This document shows positions 24,858 through 30,990 of a DNA stretch of 30,990 bases, one piece after another. The notes below the pieces were generated by a model, which made no database searches, had not been told where the DNA came from, and saw only the letters and a list, made by a program, of their open reading frames with translations. This DNA comes from JANNYA01 sp043754435 (GTDB taxonomy: Bacteria > Pseudomonadota > Gammaproteobacteria > Xanthomonadales > SZUA-5): NCBI GenBank assembly GCA_043754435.1, contig JAYUUS010000201.1, forward strand, positions 1 to 30,990, in the 5' to 3' direction. The translations under genes and the position numbers were made by a program. The first letter of the stretch is position 1. Each line of letters opens with the position of its first letter.

Positions 24858-25510
24858 TAACGACTCCTCGGGCCGAAACCGTTGCTGCTGGGCAATAGTG
24901 GCGTAGAGCTAGCCGCAGGCGCTGCGCGAATATAACCAGACAGGTCAAAACGGGCGTCCATGTTGCCGCTATTTCCCACCACCATAGAGGCGTCCATTAC
25001 GGGTTGTTGATACAAATTGAGTTCGTCAATAAACAAAAAAGGCGTCATGTTTTCCAGCGCATACATGATTTTAACTAAGTCGTCCAGATCGCACTTTAAA
25101 CGTACTTGGATACTGACGCGCTCGTACAGCTCTTTCGTGCCCAATTTTTGCGGCTGGGTGGAAATGATTGTGCAGCGCGCCGTGTCGGCGTGCGCGGTTA
25201 CTGCGGCTTTGAGCTTAGTGCTTAACGACGCCGCACCCAAGTCAAAGGTTTCGTCGGGCAAAAAATAGGTATTGCGTGCTTTGAAATCTTCCACTTCTTT
25301 TAAGCGTCTTTCTAACGCCGGGCGCTTGCTGACTTCTTGCCGAAAACGTAGCTCAGATTCTTTTAATTCATTGATCTGATTGGCAATATCCAGATGCCCG
25401 CGCACAAACCAGTGCAGACATAAAAAATAAATCAGCCCGAGCGTGACCAACAGCAGGCCGACTGCCATCACTTGGCCCTGGCCTTTAGGGGGTAATAGTG
25501 TGAGTGCCAT
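24857..25510 (-). CDS. gspM: T2SS inner-membrane assembly protein GspM
   Basis: 217 residues. N-terminal transmembrane helix at about 14-36 (VMAVGLLLVTLGLIYFLCL), a coiled-coil (INELKESELRFRQEVSKRP), then a ferredoxin-like periplasmic domain (TARCTIISTQPQKLG, VSIQVRLKCDLDDLVKIMYA, FLFIDELNLYQQP) of the GspM/PilO type. It forms the inner-membrane platform with GspL. It starts 3 nt after the gspL stop and ends overlapping the gspN start. The weakly conserved sequence is normal for this family; the identification rests on topology, the LFIDELN motif and position. Confidence 0.88.
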   Translation of the reverse strand: MALTLLPPKGQGQVMAVGLLLVTLGLIYFLCLHWFVRGHLDIANQINELKESELRFRQEVSKRPALERRLKEVEDFKARNTYFLPDETFDLGAASLSTKLKAAVTAHADTARCTIISTQPQKLGTKELYERVSIQVRLKCDLDDLVKIMYALENMTPFLFIDELNLYQQPVMDASMVVGNSGNMDARFDLSGYIRAAPAASSTPLLPSSNGFGPRSR

Positions 25511-25513
25511 AAA

Positions 25514-26716
25514 TTATCGCATCGCCTGGGTTTTGACCGATGCCGCAGGGCCTGCAGTCGGTGCGGCGGGTGCGGCGGCTTTGAGCGGCGCTTCTTCGCG
25601 GATATCAACCTGCAAACTAAAACGCTCTTTGCCGGTGCCGGCATCGGGCTGAATCACGCCCTGAATCTGCGGGTTGCCGACATAAACCGCTTTTTGCAAT
25701 AAACCAATAAGATCCGACGCAGAAGTGGACTGCCCCTGTAGCTGCACCGCTTCACCGACGAATGAAATTCGCTCAAGCCAAGTGTTATTCGGAATCAGCT
25801 GGGTCAACTCAAGCAGCACTTTGACCGTTTCCGAGCGTTTTTGTTTGCGTTCGGACAGGAAATTAGCGCCTGCAATCTCCTCCCGCAGTTTTTTTGCCAA
25901 AGCGGCTGTTTGTAATGCGCCCTTTTGCATCTCAGCCGTCTTTTCTTGCAGCGCCTCCAGCGCCTGCTGGCGCGCATTTAAAGATTGCAGCATCGCCATA
26001 CCAATCAATGCCACTAAGCTTGCCGCCAAAATCCAGCGTATTCGCGCCTGAGGGTCGCCACCGGCGCCGCGCTTTTCGACAGGCAAAAGATTAAAACCCT
26101 GCGTGTGCTCAAATTGCAGCGCACCGCGCCCGGTTGCCGTGTCCACGCCATCCACCACAATTTGCGCCGACCCCAACAGCGCAAGTGCCTTGTCCAGCGT
26201 GGCTTTGGGCGTTGCGAGTAAATCCACCAACAAGCTACGTTGTGCGGTGTCGCGCTTAATAATGCGCCAGTCAAAATACACTTGCTCGGCTTTGAAGGGC
26301 GTCTGGCGATCCATCTCAAAACTCAACACCTGGCGCAGGTTTTCTTCTGCGGCCAACGGTAAACTTAAGCGCTTACGCAAAACTTTATCGGCGCTGAGCG
26401 CCAGCACTTTGATTTCTGCGGGCTGATCGTTCAAAGCCTCCAGAAAACCGAGCACGCGACGAACACTGGCGACATCGTTCAAATCTAAATTACGTTCGGC
26501 TTCGCGTTTTGCGCCGCGCACGCGCGCCGCATGCCAACCGCCATCAATGCCTTGCCCAAGCACGATTTTCGCCGGAGCTGAACTTAAACGCTCGCTCAGT
26601 GCTTTCGGCAAGCAGCCTAGAAGCTCGCCTTTCCACCAGGAAAAAAACGCGCTTATCTGACTGCGTGCAGCGAAGCTTTTTAAGCTCCTTGCCAACTGTT
26701 GCAAGACATTAGCCAT
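25514..26716 (-). CDS. gspL: T2SS inner-membrane platform protein GspL
   Basis: 400 residues from ATG 26716 (MANVLQQLARSLKSF). N-terminal cytosolic actin-like part (about 50-220), including VLALSADKVLRKRLSLPLAA and FEMDRQTPFKAEQVYFDW, which is the PilM/GspL segment contacting the ATPase. Transmembrane helix at about 228-248 (WILAASLVALIGMAMLQSL). A coiled-coil and a PilN-like periplasmic domain follow (LLELTQLIPNNTWLERISF). The frame is open to a TTG 21 codons earlier, and no ribosome site supports either start, so the N-terminus is uncertain. Unlike its neighbours it does not overlap the preceding gene: gspK ends 208 bp upstream, and an 8-bp hairpin lies in that gap. Confidence 0.9.
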   Translation of the reverse strand: MANVLQQLARSLKSFAARSQISAFFSWWKGELLGCLPKALSERLSSAPAKIVLGQGIDGGWHAARVRGAKREAERNLDLNDVASVRRVLGFLEALNDQPAEIKVLALSADKVLRKRLSLPLAAEENLRQVLSFEMDRQTPFKAEQVYFDWRIIKRDTAQRSLLVDLLATPKATLDKALALLGSAQIVVDGVDTATGRGALQFEHTQGFNLLPVEKRGAGGDPQARIRWILAASLVALIGMAMLQSLNARQQALEALQEKTAEMQKGALQTAALAKKLREEIAGANFLSERKQKRSETVKVLLELTQLIPNNTWLERISFVGEAVQLQGQSTSASDLIGLLQKAVYVGNPQIQGVIQPDAGTGKERFSLQVDIREEAPLKAAAPAAPTAGPAASVKTQAMR

Positions 26717-26763
26717 TAATTTATACGCACGATATTTTTGTTGGGCAAAAGGTTGGGTTAGAG

Positions 26764-26782
26764 GTTTTGCGAAGCGCAAAAC
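26764..26782. repeat. 8-bp hairpin in the gspK-gspL gap
   Basis: GTTTTGCG, loop AAG, CGCAAAAC, a perfect stem 47 nt upstream of the gspL ATG. No T-run follows on the minus strand. It may be an mRNA stabiliser or part of a second promoter region inside the operon. Confidence 0.45.
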
Positions 26783-26924
26783 ACGTATTGAAGGACAGAG
26801 GAATCATGCTGGGCAGAGCTTAAATTGGCAAAGAAGTTCAATGACGTCAAAGTACCGTCAAAACCTAGGCAGGCAGAACCAGACATGCTAGCCAAAATTT
26901 GGCCGCACGCCTAGTCAGCCGCGC

Positions 26925-27869
26925 CTAGTTGGAATGACCCTCACGCCAGCGTGATGTTCGATACGGGCGATCGCCTACGGTGCCATAACTAAGCTGCACT
27001 GTAGCCTCAAGTGCGGCTTTAGCGCCACTCGGCAACACCGCATGCGCCTTAATCGTATAGTTTCCACCCACACCTCCGCCGGTTGCGGGCGGAATGCTAA
27101 TGCCGCCGGGCAAGGTGATGGGCATACCCGGTTTGCTTAATTGGCGCATGGCAATAATCGCTTCTAATTGCTCCTGGCTCAAATTTTGACCCATTTGCGC
27201 CAGCGCAACCGCTAGTGCATCCACCTGCGCAAACGCTAAATTCGGCGATGAAGCACCATTTGCAGTGATCGTCAGCATCGGTTCAATACGCTGAAACAAA
27301 TCGTAGTCCATGCCTAAAACCTGCTGCAGTTCACTGACCGTCACAAAATACTGATTGCGTGGCCCGGTTTTTAGGCCAGCCCTGATGTATTCACCTTTTT
27401 CCGCACCATTGGGAGTGACGACTTCGTCAGGATCACGCCAATCTACAACGGCAGCTGCCAGCTTTTCGGCACGTAGCGGCTCTAAACCGGCGCGCGCAAA
27501 CATTGCGGCAAGCAGTTTTTGATCGCTAGAATTAATATCAATTTTGCCCGTTTCGTCAACAATTTCGATCGTCACCTTGGCACCATCAAAATCAATTTCG
27601 TACGGCCTACCATCACCTTTCCACCGCATTTCAGTAGTGGGGTTGTAAAGCTCAAAGATAGCTCTGTGCATGCCTGCTTCGGCCGCATAACGGGCCTGCG
27701 TGGTATTGAGCATAAAACGCGCTTGTTGGCCCTCCGTACTAGCGGATTGCACATAGCTGGCAACCAACACAGTCAACAGCACAATTACCCAGAGCACCAT
27801 GAGCAACACAATGCCGCGCACGCGCGACTGCTTGATTTTTGGTGCCTTTCTAATCGAAATAAGGCTCAT
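26925..27869 (-). CDS. gspK: T2SS minor pseudopilin GspK
   Basis: Largest minor pseudopilin, part of the pseudopilus tip with GspI and GspJ. 314 residues. The prepilin-type leader ends QSRVRG, then IVLLMVLWVIVLLTVLVAS; GspK proteins normally lack Glu at +5, as here. The globular region carries the GspK motifs ARYAAEAGMHRAIFEL, IEIVDETGKIDINSS, VVDWRDPDEVVTPNGAE, YFVTVSELQQVLGMD. The helix-hairpin domain around GKIDINSSDQKLL is typical of the family. ATG 27869 overlaps the gspJ stop by 4 nt (ATGA). Confidence 0.95.
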   Translation of the reverse strand: MSLISIRKAPKIKQSRVRGIVLLMVLWVIVLLTVLVASYVQSASTEGQQARFMLNTTQARYAAEAGMHRAIFELYNPTTEMRWKGDGRPYEIDFDGAKVTIEIVDETGKIDINSSDQKLLAAMFARAGLEPLRAEKLAAAVVDWRDPDEVVTPNGAEKGEYIRAGLKTGPRNQYFVTVSELQQVLGMDYDLFQRIEPMLTITANGASSPNLAFAQVDALAVALAQMGQNLSQEQLEAIIAMRQLSKPGMPITLPGGISIPPATGGGVGGNYTIKAHAVLPSGAKAALEATVQLSYGTVGDRPYRTSRWREGHSN

Positions 27870-28573
27870 CGGGAAATTCCTTGCGCTAACTGCTGAGCGG
27901 GGCGGCCCACATTCATATCAACCACAACCGCAATCAATAGCTCAGGAACTTCCATGCGCGCTTCTGGCTTCATCTGCAGATTAAGTTTGAGCATGAGCGG
28001 AATCGGTACATTTTGATCTTTCGCCCAGCGGGATTCCCAGTCCGTCATTTTGCCGCTGTTATCAATGGTGCGAAAGCTAAACTTGCCGCCCGCCACCCCT
28101 TCCAATAGCGCAACCGGTTCTTCGGCCTTCAAATCACCGTCTTTATAGCCATTCAGTGCTGCATAGCGGTAGTTCAACACATTCGGCGCAAATTCCAGCT
28201 CTTGCACATACGGCCCGCCGCGCCCGAGATAGCCGGGCATCGAGCCGACCCAGCGCACCCGATTTTGTTCGCCCTCAAAACTGACGTTGCGGCCATTGTC
28301 TTGGCTAATCATCAACGGCAGCATGCGGGAAAGCTGGCGCCGTAAAAATTCGTGGGTAGTGCGCACCCTGGAGGAGCGCTCAATGAATGCGTCGCCCGAA
28401 TCGGCCATTTTGATGCTGGCTTCCAGCCCGGAATACGCCATCAACATAATAAAGGCGACTAACGCGGTGGCCAGCAACAGCTCGATTAGGGTGAAGCCCC
28501 TAGCCGGTCTATTCACAGCAGCCTTGTTTGTTTTAGCAAACGAGCCAACAAGAAAGTTATTCGGCGCACGCAC
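27866..28573 (-). CDS. gspJ: T2SS minor pseudopilin GspJ
   Basis: Minor tip pseudopilin. 235 residues from a GTG at 28573 that overlaps the gspI stop (TAGTG). The leader would then be 26 residues (ending NRPARG, cleaved before FTLIELLLATALVAFIM). A second GTG at 28516, with AAGG 5 nt upstream, would give a more typical 7-residue leader; I cannot decide between them. Family landmarks: GLEASIKMADSGD, HEFLRRQLSRMLPLM, VRWVGSMPGYLGRGGPY, FRTIDNSGKMTDWESRW. Glu5 is present. Confidence 0.93.
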   Translation of the reverse strand: MRAPNNFLVGSFAKTNKAAVNRPARGFTLIELLLATALVAFIMLMAYSGLEASIKMADSGDAFIERSSRVRTTHEFLRRQLSRMLPLMISQDNGRNVSFEGEQNRVRWVGSMPGYLGRGGPYVQELEFAPNVLNYRYAALNGYKDGDLKAEEPVALLEGVAGGKFSFRTIDNSGKMTDWESRWAKDQNVPIPLMLKLNLQMKPEARMEVPELLIAVVVDMNVGRPAQQLAQGISR

Positions 28574-28974
28574 TAAAATTGCCCAGGCCGCACTTGCATC
28601 GAACGCAAGGTGGAAAAGCGTTCGGTGCGCAGGTTAGCGCCCCTGCCCCAACTAACCGCTAAATCCACTCGAAATAATTTCACCGGCACCGTTTTCGGCA
28701 CGGTTGAATCTTCTGGTTGAATGGAAGTAATCGTCATTTCATAGCTGTAAACATCATCGAACTTACCGCTGGTGCTGCCTTTTTTGAGCGGCGTGTCGAT
28801 CCCGACTAAATCCAGCTTATTTTGCGCGAACAGCGCAACTTTACCGATGTCGCCCGCAACGCGGACATTGCGGCTAGCACCGCCCAACGTTTCTAAAATC
28901 AAGCCGAACCCAAGTGCAAATACACTGAGCGCCAGCACGACTTCAATCAGAGTGAAGCCTGCGGGACGTTTCAT
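28573..28974 (-). CDS. gspI: T2SS minor pseudopilin GspI
   Basis: Minor tip pseudopilin, 133 residues. Six-residue leader MKRPAG, then FTLIEVVLALSVFALGFGL with Glu5. The usual GspI pattern follows, with AQNKLDLVGIDTPLKKGSTS and the strand-rich C-terminus (VPVKLFRVDLAVSWGRGAN). ATG 28974 overlaps the gspH stop by 4 nt and the stop overlaps the gspJ GTG by one base. This is the most ordinary member of the pseudopilin series here. Confidence 0.94.
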   Translation of the reverse strand: MKRPAGFTLIEVVLALSVFALGFGLILETLGGASRNVRVAGDIGKVALFAQNKLDLVGIDTPLKKGSTSGKFDDVYSYEMTITSIQPEDSTVPKTVPVKLFRVDLAVSWGRGANLRTERFSTLRSMQVRPGQF

Positions 28975-29543
28975 CGTGGAATGCTCGCGCGCGGTTTGGC
29001 GGAATCCAGAAAATCAATATCGCCGGTCAACCAGCCAACTCGAACTGTCCACTTGCGTCCGCCTGCACTGACCATAATTTTGCCGCCAGTGGAGCCGCCA
29101 TCCGGGAAAAACCGAATCGCCCCGGTTTTTTCGTTCAAGACCTCGCCAGTATAGATTTCAGCTTTAAGCTCTTTTGGCAAAATGACCTCGGGCTTGTTCG
29201 CGGCGACATAGCTGCCGGCTTCCACGTTAATGACCAGTGCTTGTGGCTCGCCGGTCACGAGTGCTTGCCCGCGCGTATAGCGCAGCGCCGCCATAATGTC
29301 TTTACCAGCGGTCGCGACTTTCACGTTCTCCAGCTTACCCACCACCTGCACCGCCACAATCACCGCGAGCGCCGCCATGATCGCAATCACCACTAATATC
29401 TCAATTAAGGTGAAGCCTTTGGCGCGCGCTGACGGGGAGGACTGCGAGCCGCCTCGAACAGCTCCTTCTCCACGCCCCCATTTTAAGGGCCGCGAAAGCG
29501 TGTGCGCGGGGAGAAGGTTGGGATGAGGGGCTGACGCATTCAT
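28971..29543 (-). CDS. gspH: T2SS minor pseudopilin GspH with repeat-derived long leader
   Basis: 190 residues. The pseudopilin part begins FTLIEILVVIAIMAALAVI with Glu5 and continues ALRYTRGQALVTGEPQALVI, IRFFPDGGSTGGKIMV, a GspH pattern. The leader is 43 residues (MNASAPHPNLLPAHTLSRPL ... SARAKG), far above the usual 5-10. It contains PHPNLLPAHTLSRPL, the familiar translation of a dispersed palindromic repeat (see 29462-29530). No other ATG, GTG or TTG lies in frame between the ATG at 29543 and the cleavage site, so the long leader seems real. That ATG overlaps the stop of the preceding gene by 4 nt. Whether the prepilin peptidase accepts so long a leader is open. Confidence 0.9.
   Translation of the reverse strand: MNASAPHPNLLPAHTLSRPLKWGRGEGAVRGGSQSSPSARAKGFTLIEILVVIAIMAALAVIVAVQVVGKLENVKVATAGKDIMAALRYTRGQALVTGEPQALVINVEAGSYVAANKPEVILPKELKAEIYTGEVLNEKTGAIRFFPDGGSTGGKIMVSAGGRKWTVRVGWLTGDIDFLDSAKPRASIPR
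29462..29530. repeat. Dispersed palindromic repeat absorbed into the gspH reading frame
   Basis: Outer arms CCTTCTCC (29464-29471) and GGAGAAGG (29510-29517), followed on the right by TTGGGATGAGGGG. This layout (minus strand CCCCTCATCCCAACCTTCTC, then a palindrome ending GGAGAAGGAGC) is the widespread proteobacterial intergenic repeat whose accidental translation reads PHPNLLP or RGEGA. Here both such peptides occur in the GspH leader. Confidence 0.75.
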
Positions 29544-29968
29544 TTGCTTTCCCAATTGCCAATATCTGAATTTTTTTCGGTTCCACCAACCAAGCCATCC
29601 GCACCCAGGGAAATAACATCCAGCGCGCCGTGAAGCCCTGGAGTACGAATAATGTAATCGTACCCCCACGGATCTTTTTTTTGCTGTTCAGTAATGTAAG
29701 GCCCGTTCCAACCGGAAAGCTGACGGCGGTTACTAAGTAAATCCGCTATGGATTCTGGTTGTTGCGCGGTGTCTGAAAAATACGAAGATGATTTTGCTGC
29801 AACTGATCGGACGCCGGTTTGGGCGTTTTTTGCTTTCGCCAATCCGCCACTAAACATGGCATCCGATGGCGCAAAGTCTATGAACAAAAGCATGACCAAA
29901 ACAAAAGCGAAAGAGACCCAGATGAACTGAGGAACGACAAATCCGCGCTGGCTTGAAAAGGCTTTCAC
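29540..29968 (-). CDS. GspG-like protein, third copy, with degenerate prepilin N-terminus
   Basis: 142 residues from a GTG at 29968 that overlaps the stop of the preceding gene (GTGA), with GGGAA upstream. The C-terminal domain is clearly GspG: AQTGVRSVAAKSSSYFSDTA, WNGPYITEQQKKDPWGYDY, LDVISLGADGLVGGTEKNSD, ending IGNWESK. The N-terminus reads SQRG, then FVVPQFIWVSFAFVLVMLLF. The Gly-Phe junction survives, but TLIE is replaced by VVPQ, so Glu at +5 is Gln and a Pro sits at +4. A hydrophobic helix is kept. The frame is intact, so it is not a simple pseudogene. It may be a membrane-anchored GspG variant that is not assembled normally, or it may be uncleaved. Function unknown. Confidence 0.82.
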   Translation of the reverse strand: MKAFSSQRGFVVPQFIWVSFAFVLVMLLFIDFAPSDAMFSGGLAKAKNAQTGVRSVAAKSSSYFSDTAQQPESIADLLSNRRQLSGWNGPYITEQQKKDPWGYDYIIRTPGLHGALDVISLGADGLVGGTEKNSDIGNWESK

Positions 29969-30372
29969 TGCCAATTCCCAATATCAGCGTTGCGCCCAGA
30001 ACCGCCTTCGCGGCCATCTTCACCCAACGAAACTACATCGAGCTCGCCATGCTGCCCTGGCGATTGAATTAAGTATCGATTACGCCATGGGTCTAGCGCC
30101 TGCGAGGGCGTCAAATAGGGCCCTCTCCAATTTACGGCCCCTCGCTCATTACTAAGTAAATCGTCTAGTGAGCTAGGCGCGCGGGCGGTGTCCATAAAAT
30201 ATTGTGAAGCTACCCCAGCAACCATTTTAACGCCCGCTTTCGCGATGTTGACATTCCCATCGCCTGCGGATCGAATAACTTGCACTGCGACCAGTGTCGC
30301 CAGAAACGCAATTATTCCAACCACCACCAAAATTTCAATTAATGTAAATCCTCGCTGCGAAGCCATTTTCAT
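29965..30372 (-). CDS. GspG-like major pseudopilin, second copy
   Basis: 135 residues from ATG 30372: leader MKMASQRG, then FTLIEILVVVGIIAFLATLV with Glu5. The globular part has GVKMVAGVASQYFMDTARAP, NWRGPYLTPSQALDPWRNRY, LDVVSLGEDGREGGSGRNAD and IGNWQ, the GspG calcium-loop region. The frame is open to an ATG at 30474, which would add 34 residues containing a second hydrophobic segment (LIAGGALSAGLIFYYGVF). That is topologically awkward for a prepilin leader, so the later start is preferred, although it leaves a 143-nt gap after the first copy. It overlaps the third copy by 4 nt. Confidence 0.88.
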   Translation of the reverse strand: MKMASQRGFTLIEILVVVGIIAFLATLVAVQVIRSAGDGNVNIAKAGVKMVAGVASQYFMDTARAPSSLDDLLSNERGAVNWRGPYLTPSQALDPWRNRYLIQSPGQHGELDVVSLGEDGREGGSGRNADIGNWQ

Positions 30373-30481
30373 AAAAACCCCATAGTAAAAAATCAACCCA
30401 GCGCTTAGCGCCCCGCCCGCAATCAAACGCTTATGATTTAGCGCTTCATCAATTGCAGTAGTTAATTTGTCCATAAGGCTA

Positions 30482-30500
30482 AAATATAGTTCCTATATTT
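30482..30500. repeat. AT-rich 8-bp hairpin between first and second gspG copies
   Basis: AAATATAG, 3-nt loop, CTATATTT, a perfect inverted repeat 16 nt after the stop of the first gspG. It is AT-rich, so weaker than the other hairpins here, but it could serve as a 3' stabiliser or partial transcription stop favouring the first copy. Confidence 0.4.
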
Positions 30501-30515
30501 ACTTAAAATAAAATC

Positions 30516-30938
30516 TTATTGCCAATTACCAATATCAGCCGCACGGTCCGCGCCACCGGCTTGCTTATCTGAGCCATAAGACATTACATCCATTTCCGAA
30601 TGTTCGCCCGGCGATTTCAATACATACGGTGTGCCCCAAGGATCTTTGCTTTGTTCTTCAGTAATATAAGGGCCCTTCCAATTCTCGGCATTGCCCGGCT
30701 TAGTCATTAAATCCTCGAGGCTGTGGGGCGCTGCGCCAGTGTCCAGATAGTAGCTTGATGCCTTTGCGGCAACGCTGCGCACCCCGGTTTTTGCATTGGT
30801 GACTTTCGCTTTTTCGCTTTGGCCGATGACGTTCGTCGCCACCATAGTTGCCAGAAACGCAATAATACCCACCACCAATAATATTTCGATTAAGCTGAAA
30901 CCCGCTTGTGCGCTTTTCGCGCTCATATTTTTCTTCAT
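30516..30938 (-). CDS. gspG: T2SS major pseudopilin GspG
   Basis: Main subunit of the periplasmic pseudopilus that pushes substrates through GspD. 140 residues. A 13-residue leader ends SAQAG, then FSLIEILLVVGIIAFLATMV with Glu5. Globular domain: AKTGVRSVAAKASSYYLDTG, NWKGPYITEEQSKDPWGTPY, and a C-terminal loop MSYGSDKQAGGADRAADIGN, the region that binds calcium in GspG proteins. ATG 30938 is preceded by TAGGG; an internal ATG four codons on is possible. It is the first of three tandem copies and the most canonical, so probably the working major pseudopilin. Upstream genes gspE and gspF would be expected beyond the window edge. Confidence 0.95.
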   Translation of the reverse strand: MKKNMSAKSAQAGFSLIEILLVVGIIAFLATMVATNVIGQSEKAKVTNAKTGVRSVAAKASSYYLDTGAAPHSLEDLMTKPGNAENWKGPYITEEQSKDPWGTPYVLKSPGEHSEMDVMSYGSDKQAGGADRAADIGNWQ

Positions 30939-30990
30939 AATTACCCTACTAAGTTATTAATACTCATAATTGCCATAATCATACTACTGA

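Noticed and set aside
26925..27869. Missing Glu5 in GspK as an anomaly
   Set aside because: GspK proteins generally lack Glu at +5, so this is normal and unlike the third gspG copy.
28971..29669. Longer GspH start at 29669
   Set aside because: The extra 42 codons overlap the third gspG copy in another frame; the ATG at 29543 overlapping the previous stop (ATGA) fits the operon.

Overview
The window looks like a chromosomal core region of a Proteobacterium, most likely a beta- or gammaproteobacterium. The support is the linkage tig-clpP-clpX-lon-hupB-(tRNA-Val, tRNA-Asp)-ppiD, the ibaG-murA pair, a quinone-type PyrD, an Xps-type type II secretion (T2SS) operon and a TorF-type outer-membrane protein. 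The sequence alone does not settle the class. Base composition is moderate and even, and no insertion sequence, prophage or CRISPR array is visible.

Left part (1-11.05 kb): the threonine-degradation genes kbl (partial, running off the left edge) and tdh are on the minus strand, but a plus-strand outer-membrane beta-barrel gene lies between them. A plus-strand pyrD-murB pair follows. Next come minus-strand murA, ibaG and bioH, a secreted propeller-like protein with an IPTL-like C-terminal tail, and the periplasmic chaperone ppiD.

Middle part (11.05-19.3 kb): on the minus strand the transcription order is five tRNAs (Pro, Arg, His, Lys, Leu), tig, clpP, clpX, lon, hupB, tRNA-Val, tRNA-Asp and a strong terminator, then ppiD. 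This is the classic protein quality-control island. A very good sigma-32-type heat-shock promoter lies before lon. Several intergenic gaps carry strong inverted repeats, including a perfect 15-bp one between clpP and clpX.

Right part (19.4-31 kb): a complete pseudopilin-to-secretin block of a T2SS, read on the minus strand in the Xanthomonas xps order G-H-I-J-K-L-M-N-D, mostly with 1-4 nt overlaps between genes. A small lipoprotein gene and then, separately, a 527-residue exported protein of unknown function lie downstream. GspE and GspF are not in the window and would be expected beyond the right edge.

The most unusual feature is the start of this operon. Three gspG-like major-pseudopilin genes stand in tandem. 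The first two look normal. The third has kept the GspG globular domain and calcium-loop region but lost the consensus prepilin start, with no Glu at +5. It is followed by a gspH whose 43-residue leader is encoded by an intergenic-type palindromic repeat absorbed into the reading frame. Together these suggest a T2SS with diversified, possibly non-processed, pseudopilin subunits.
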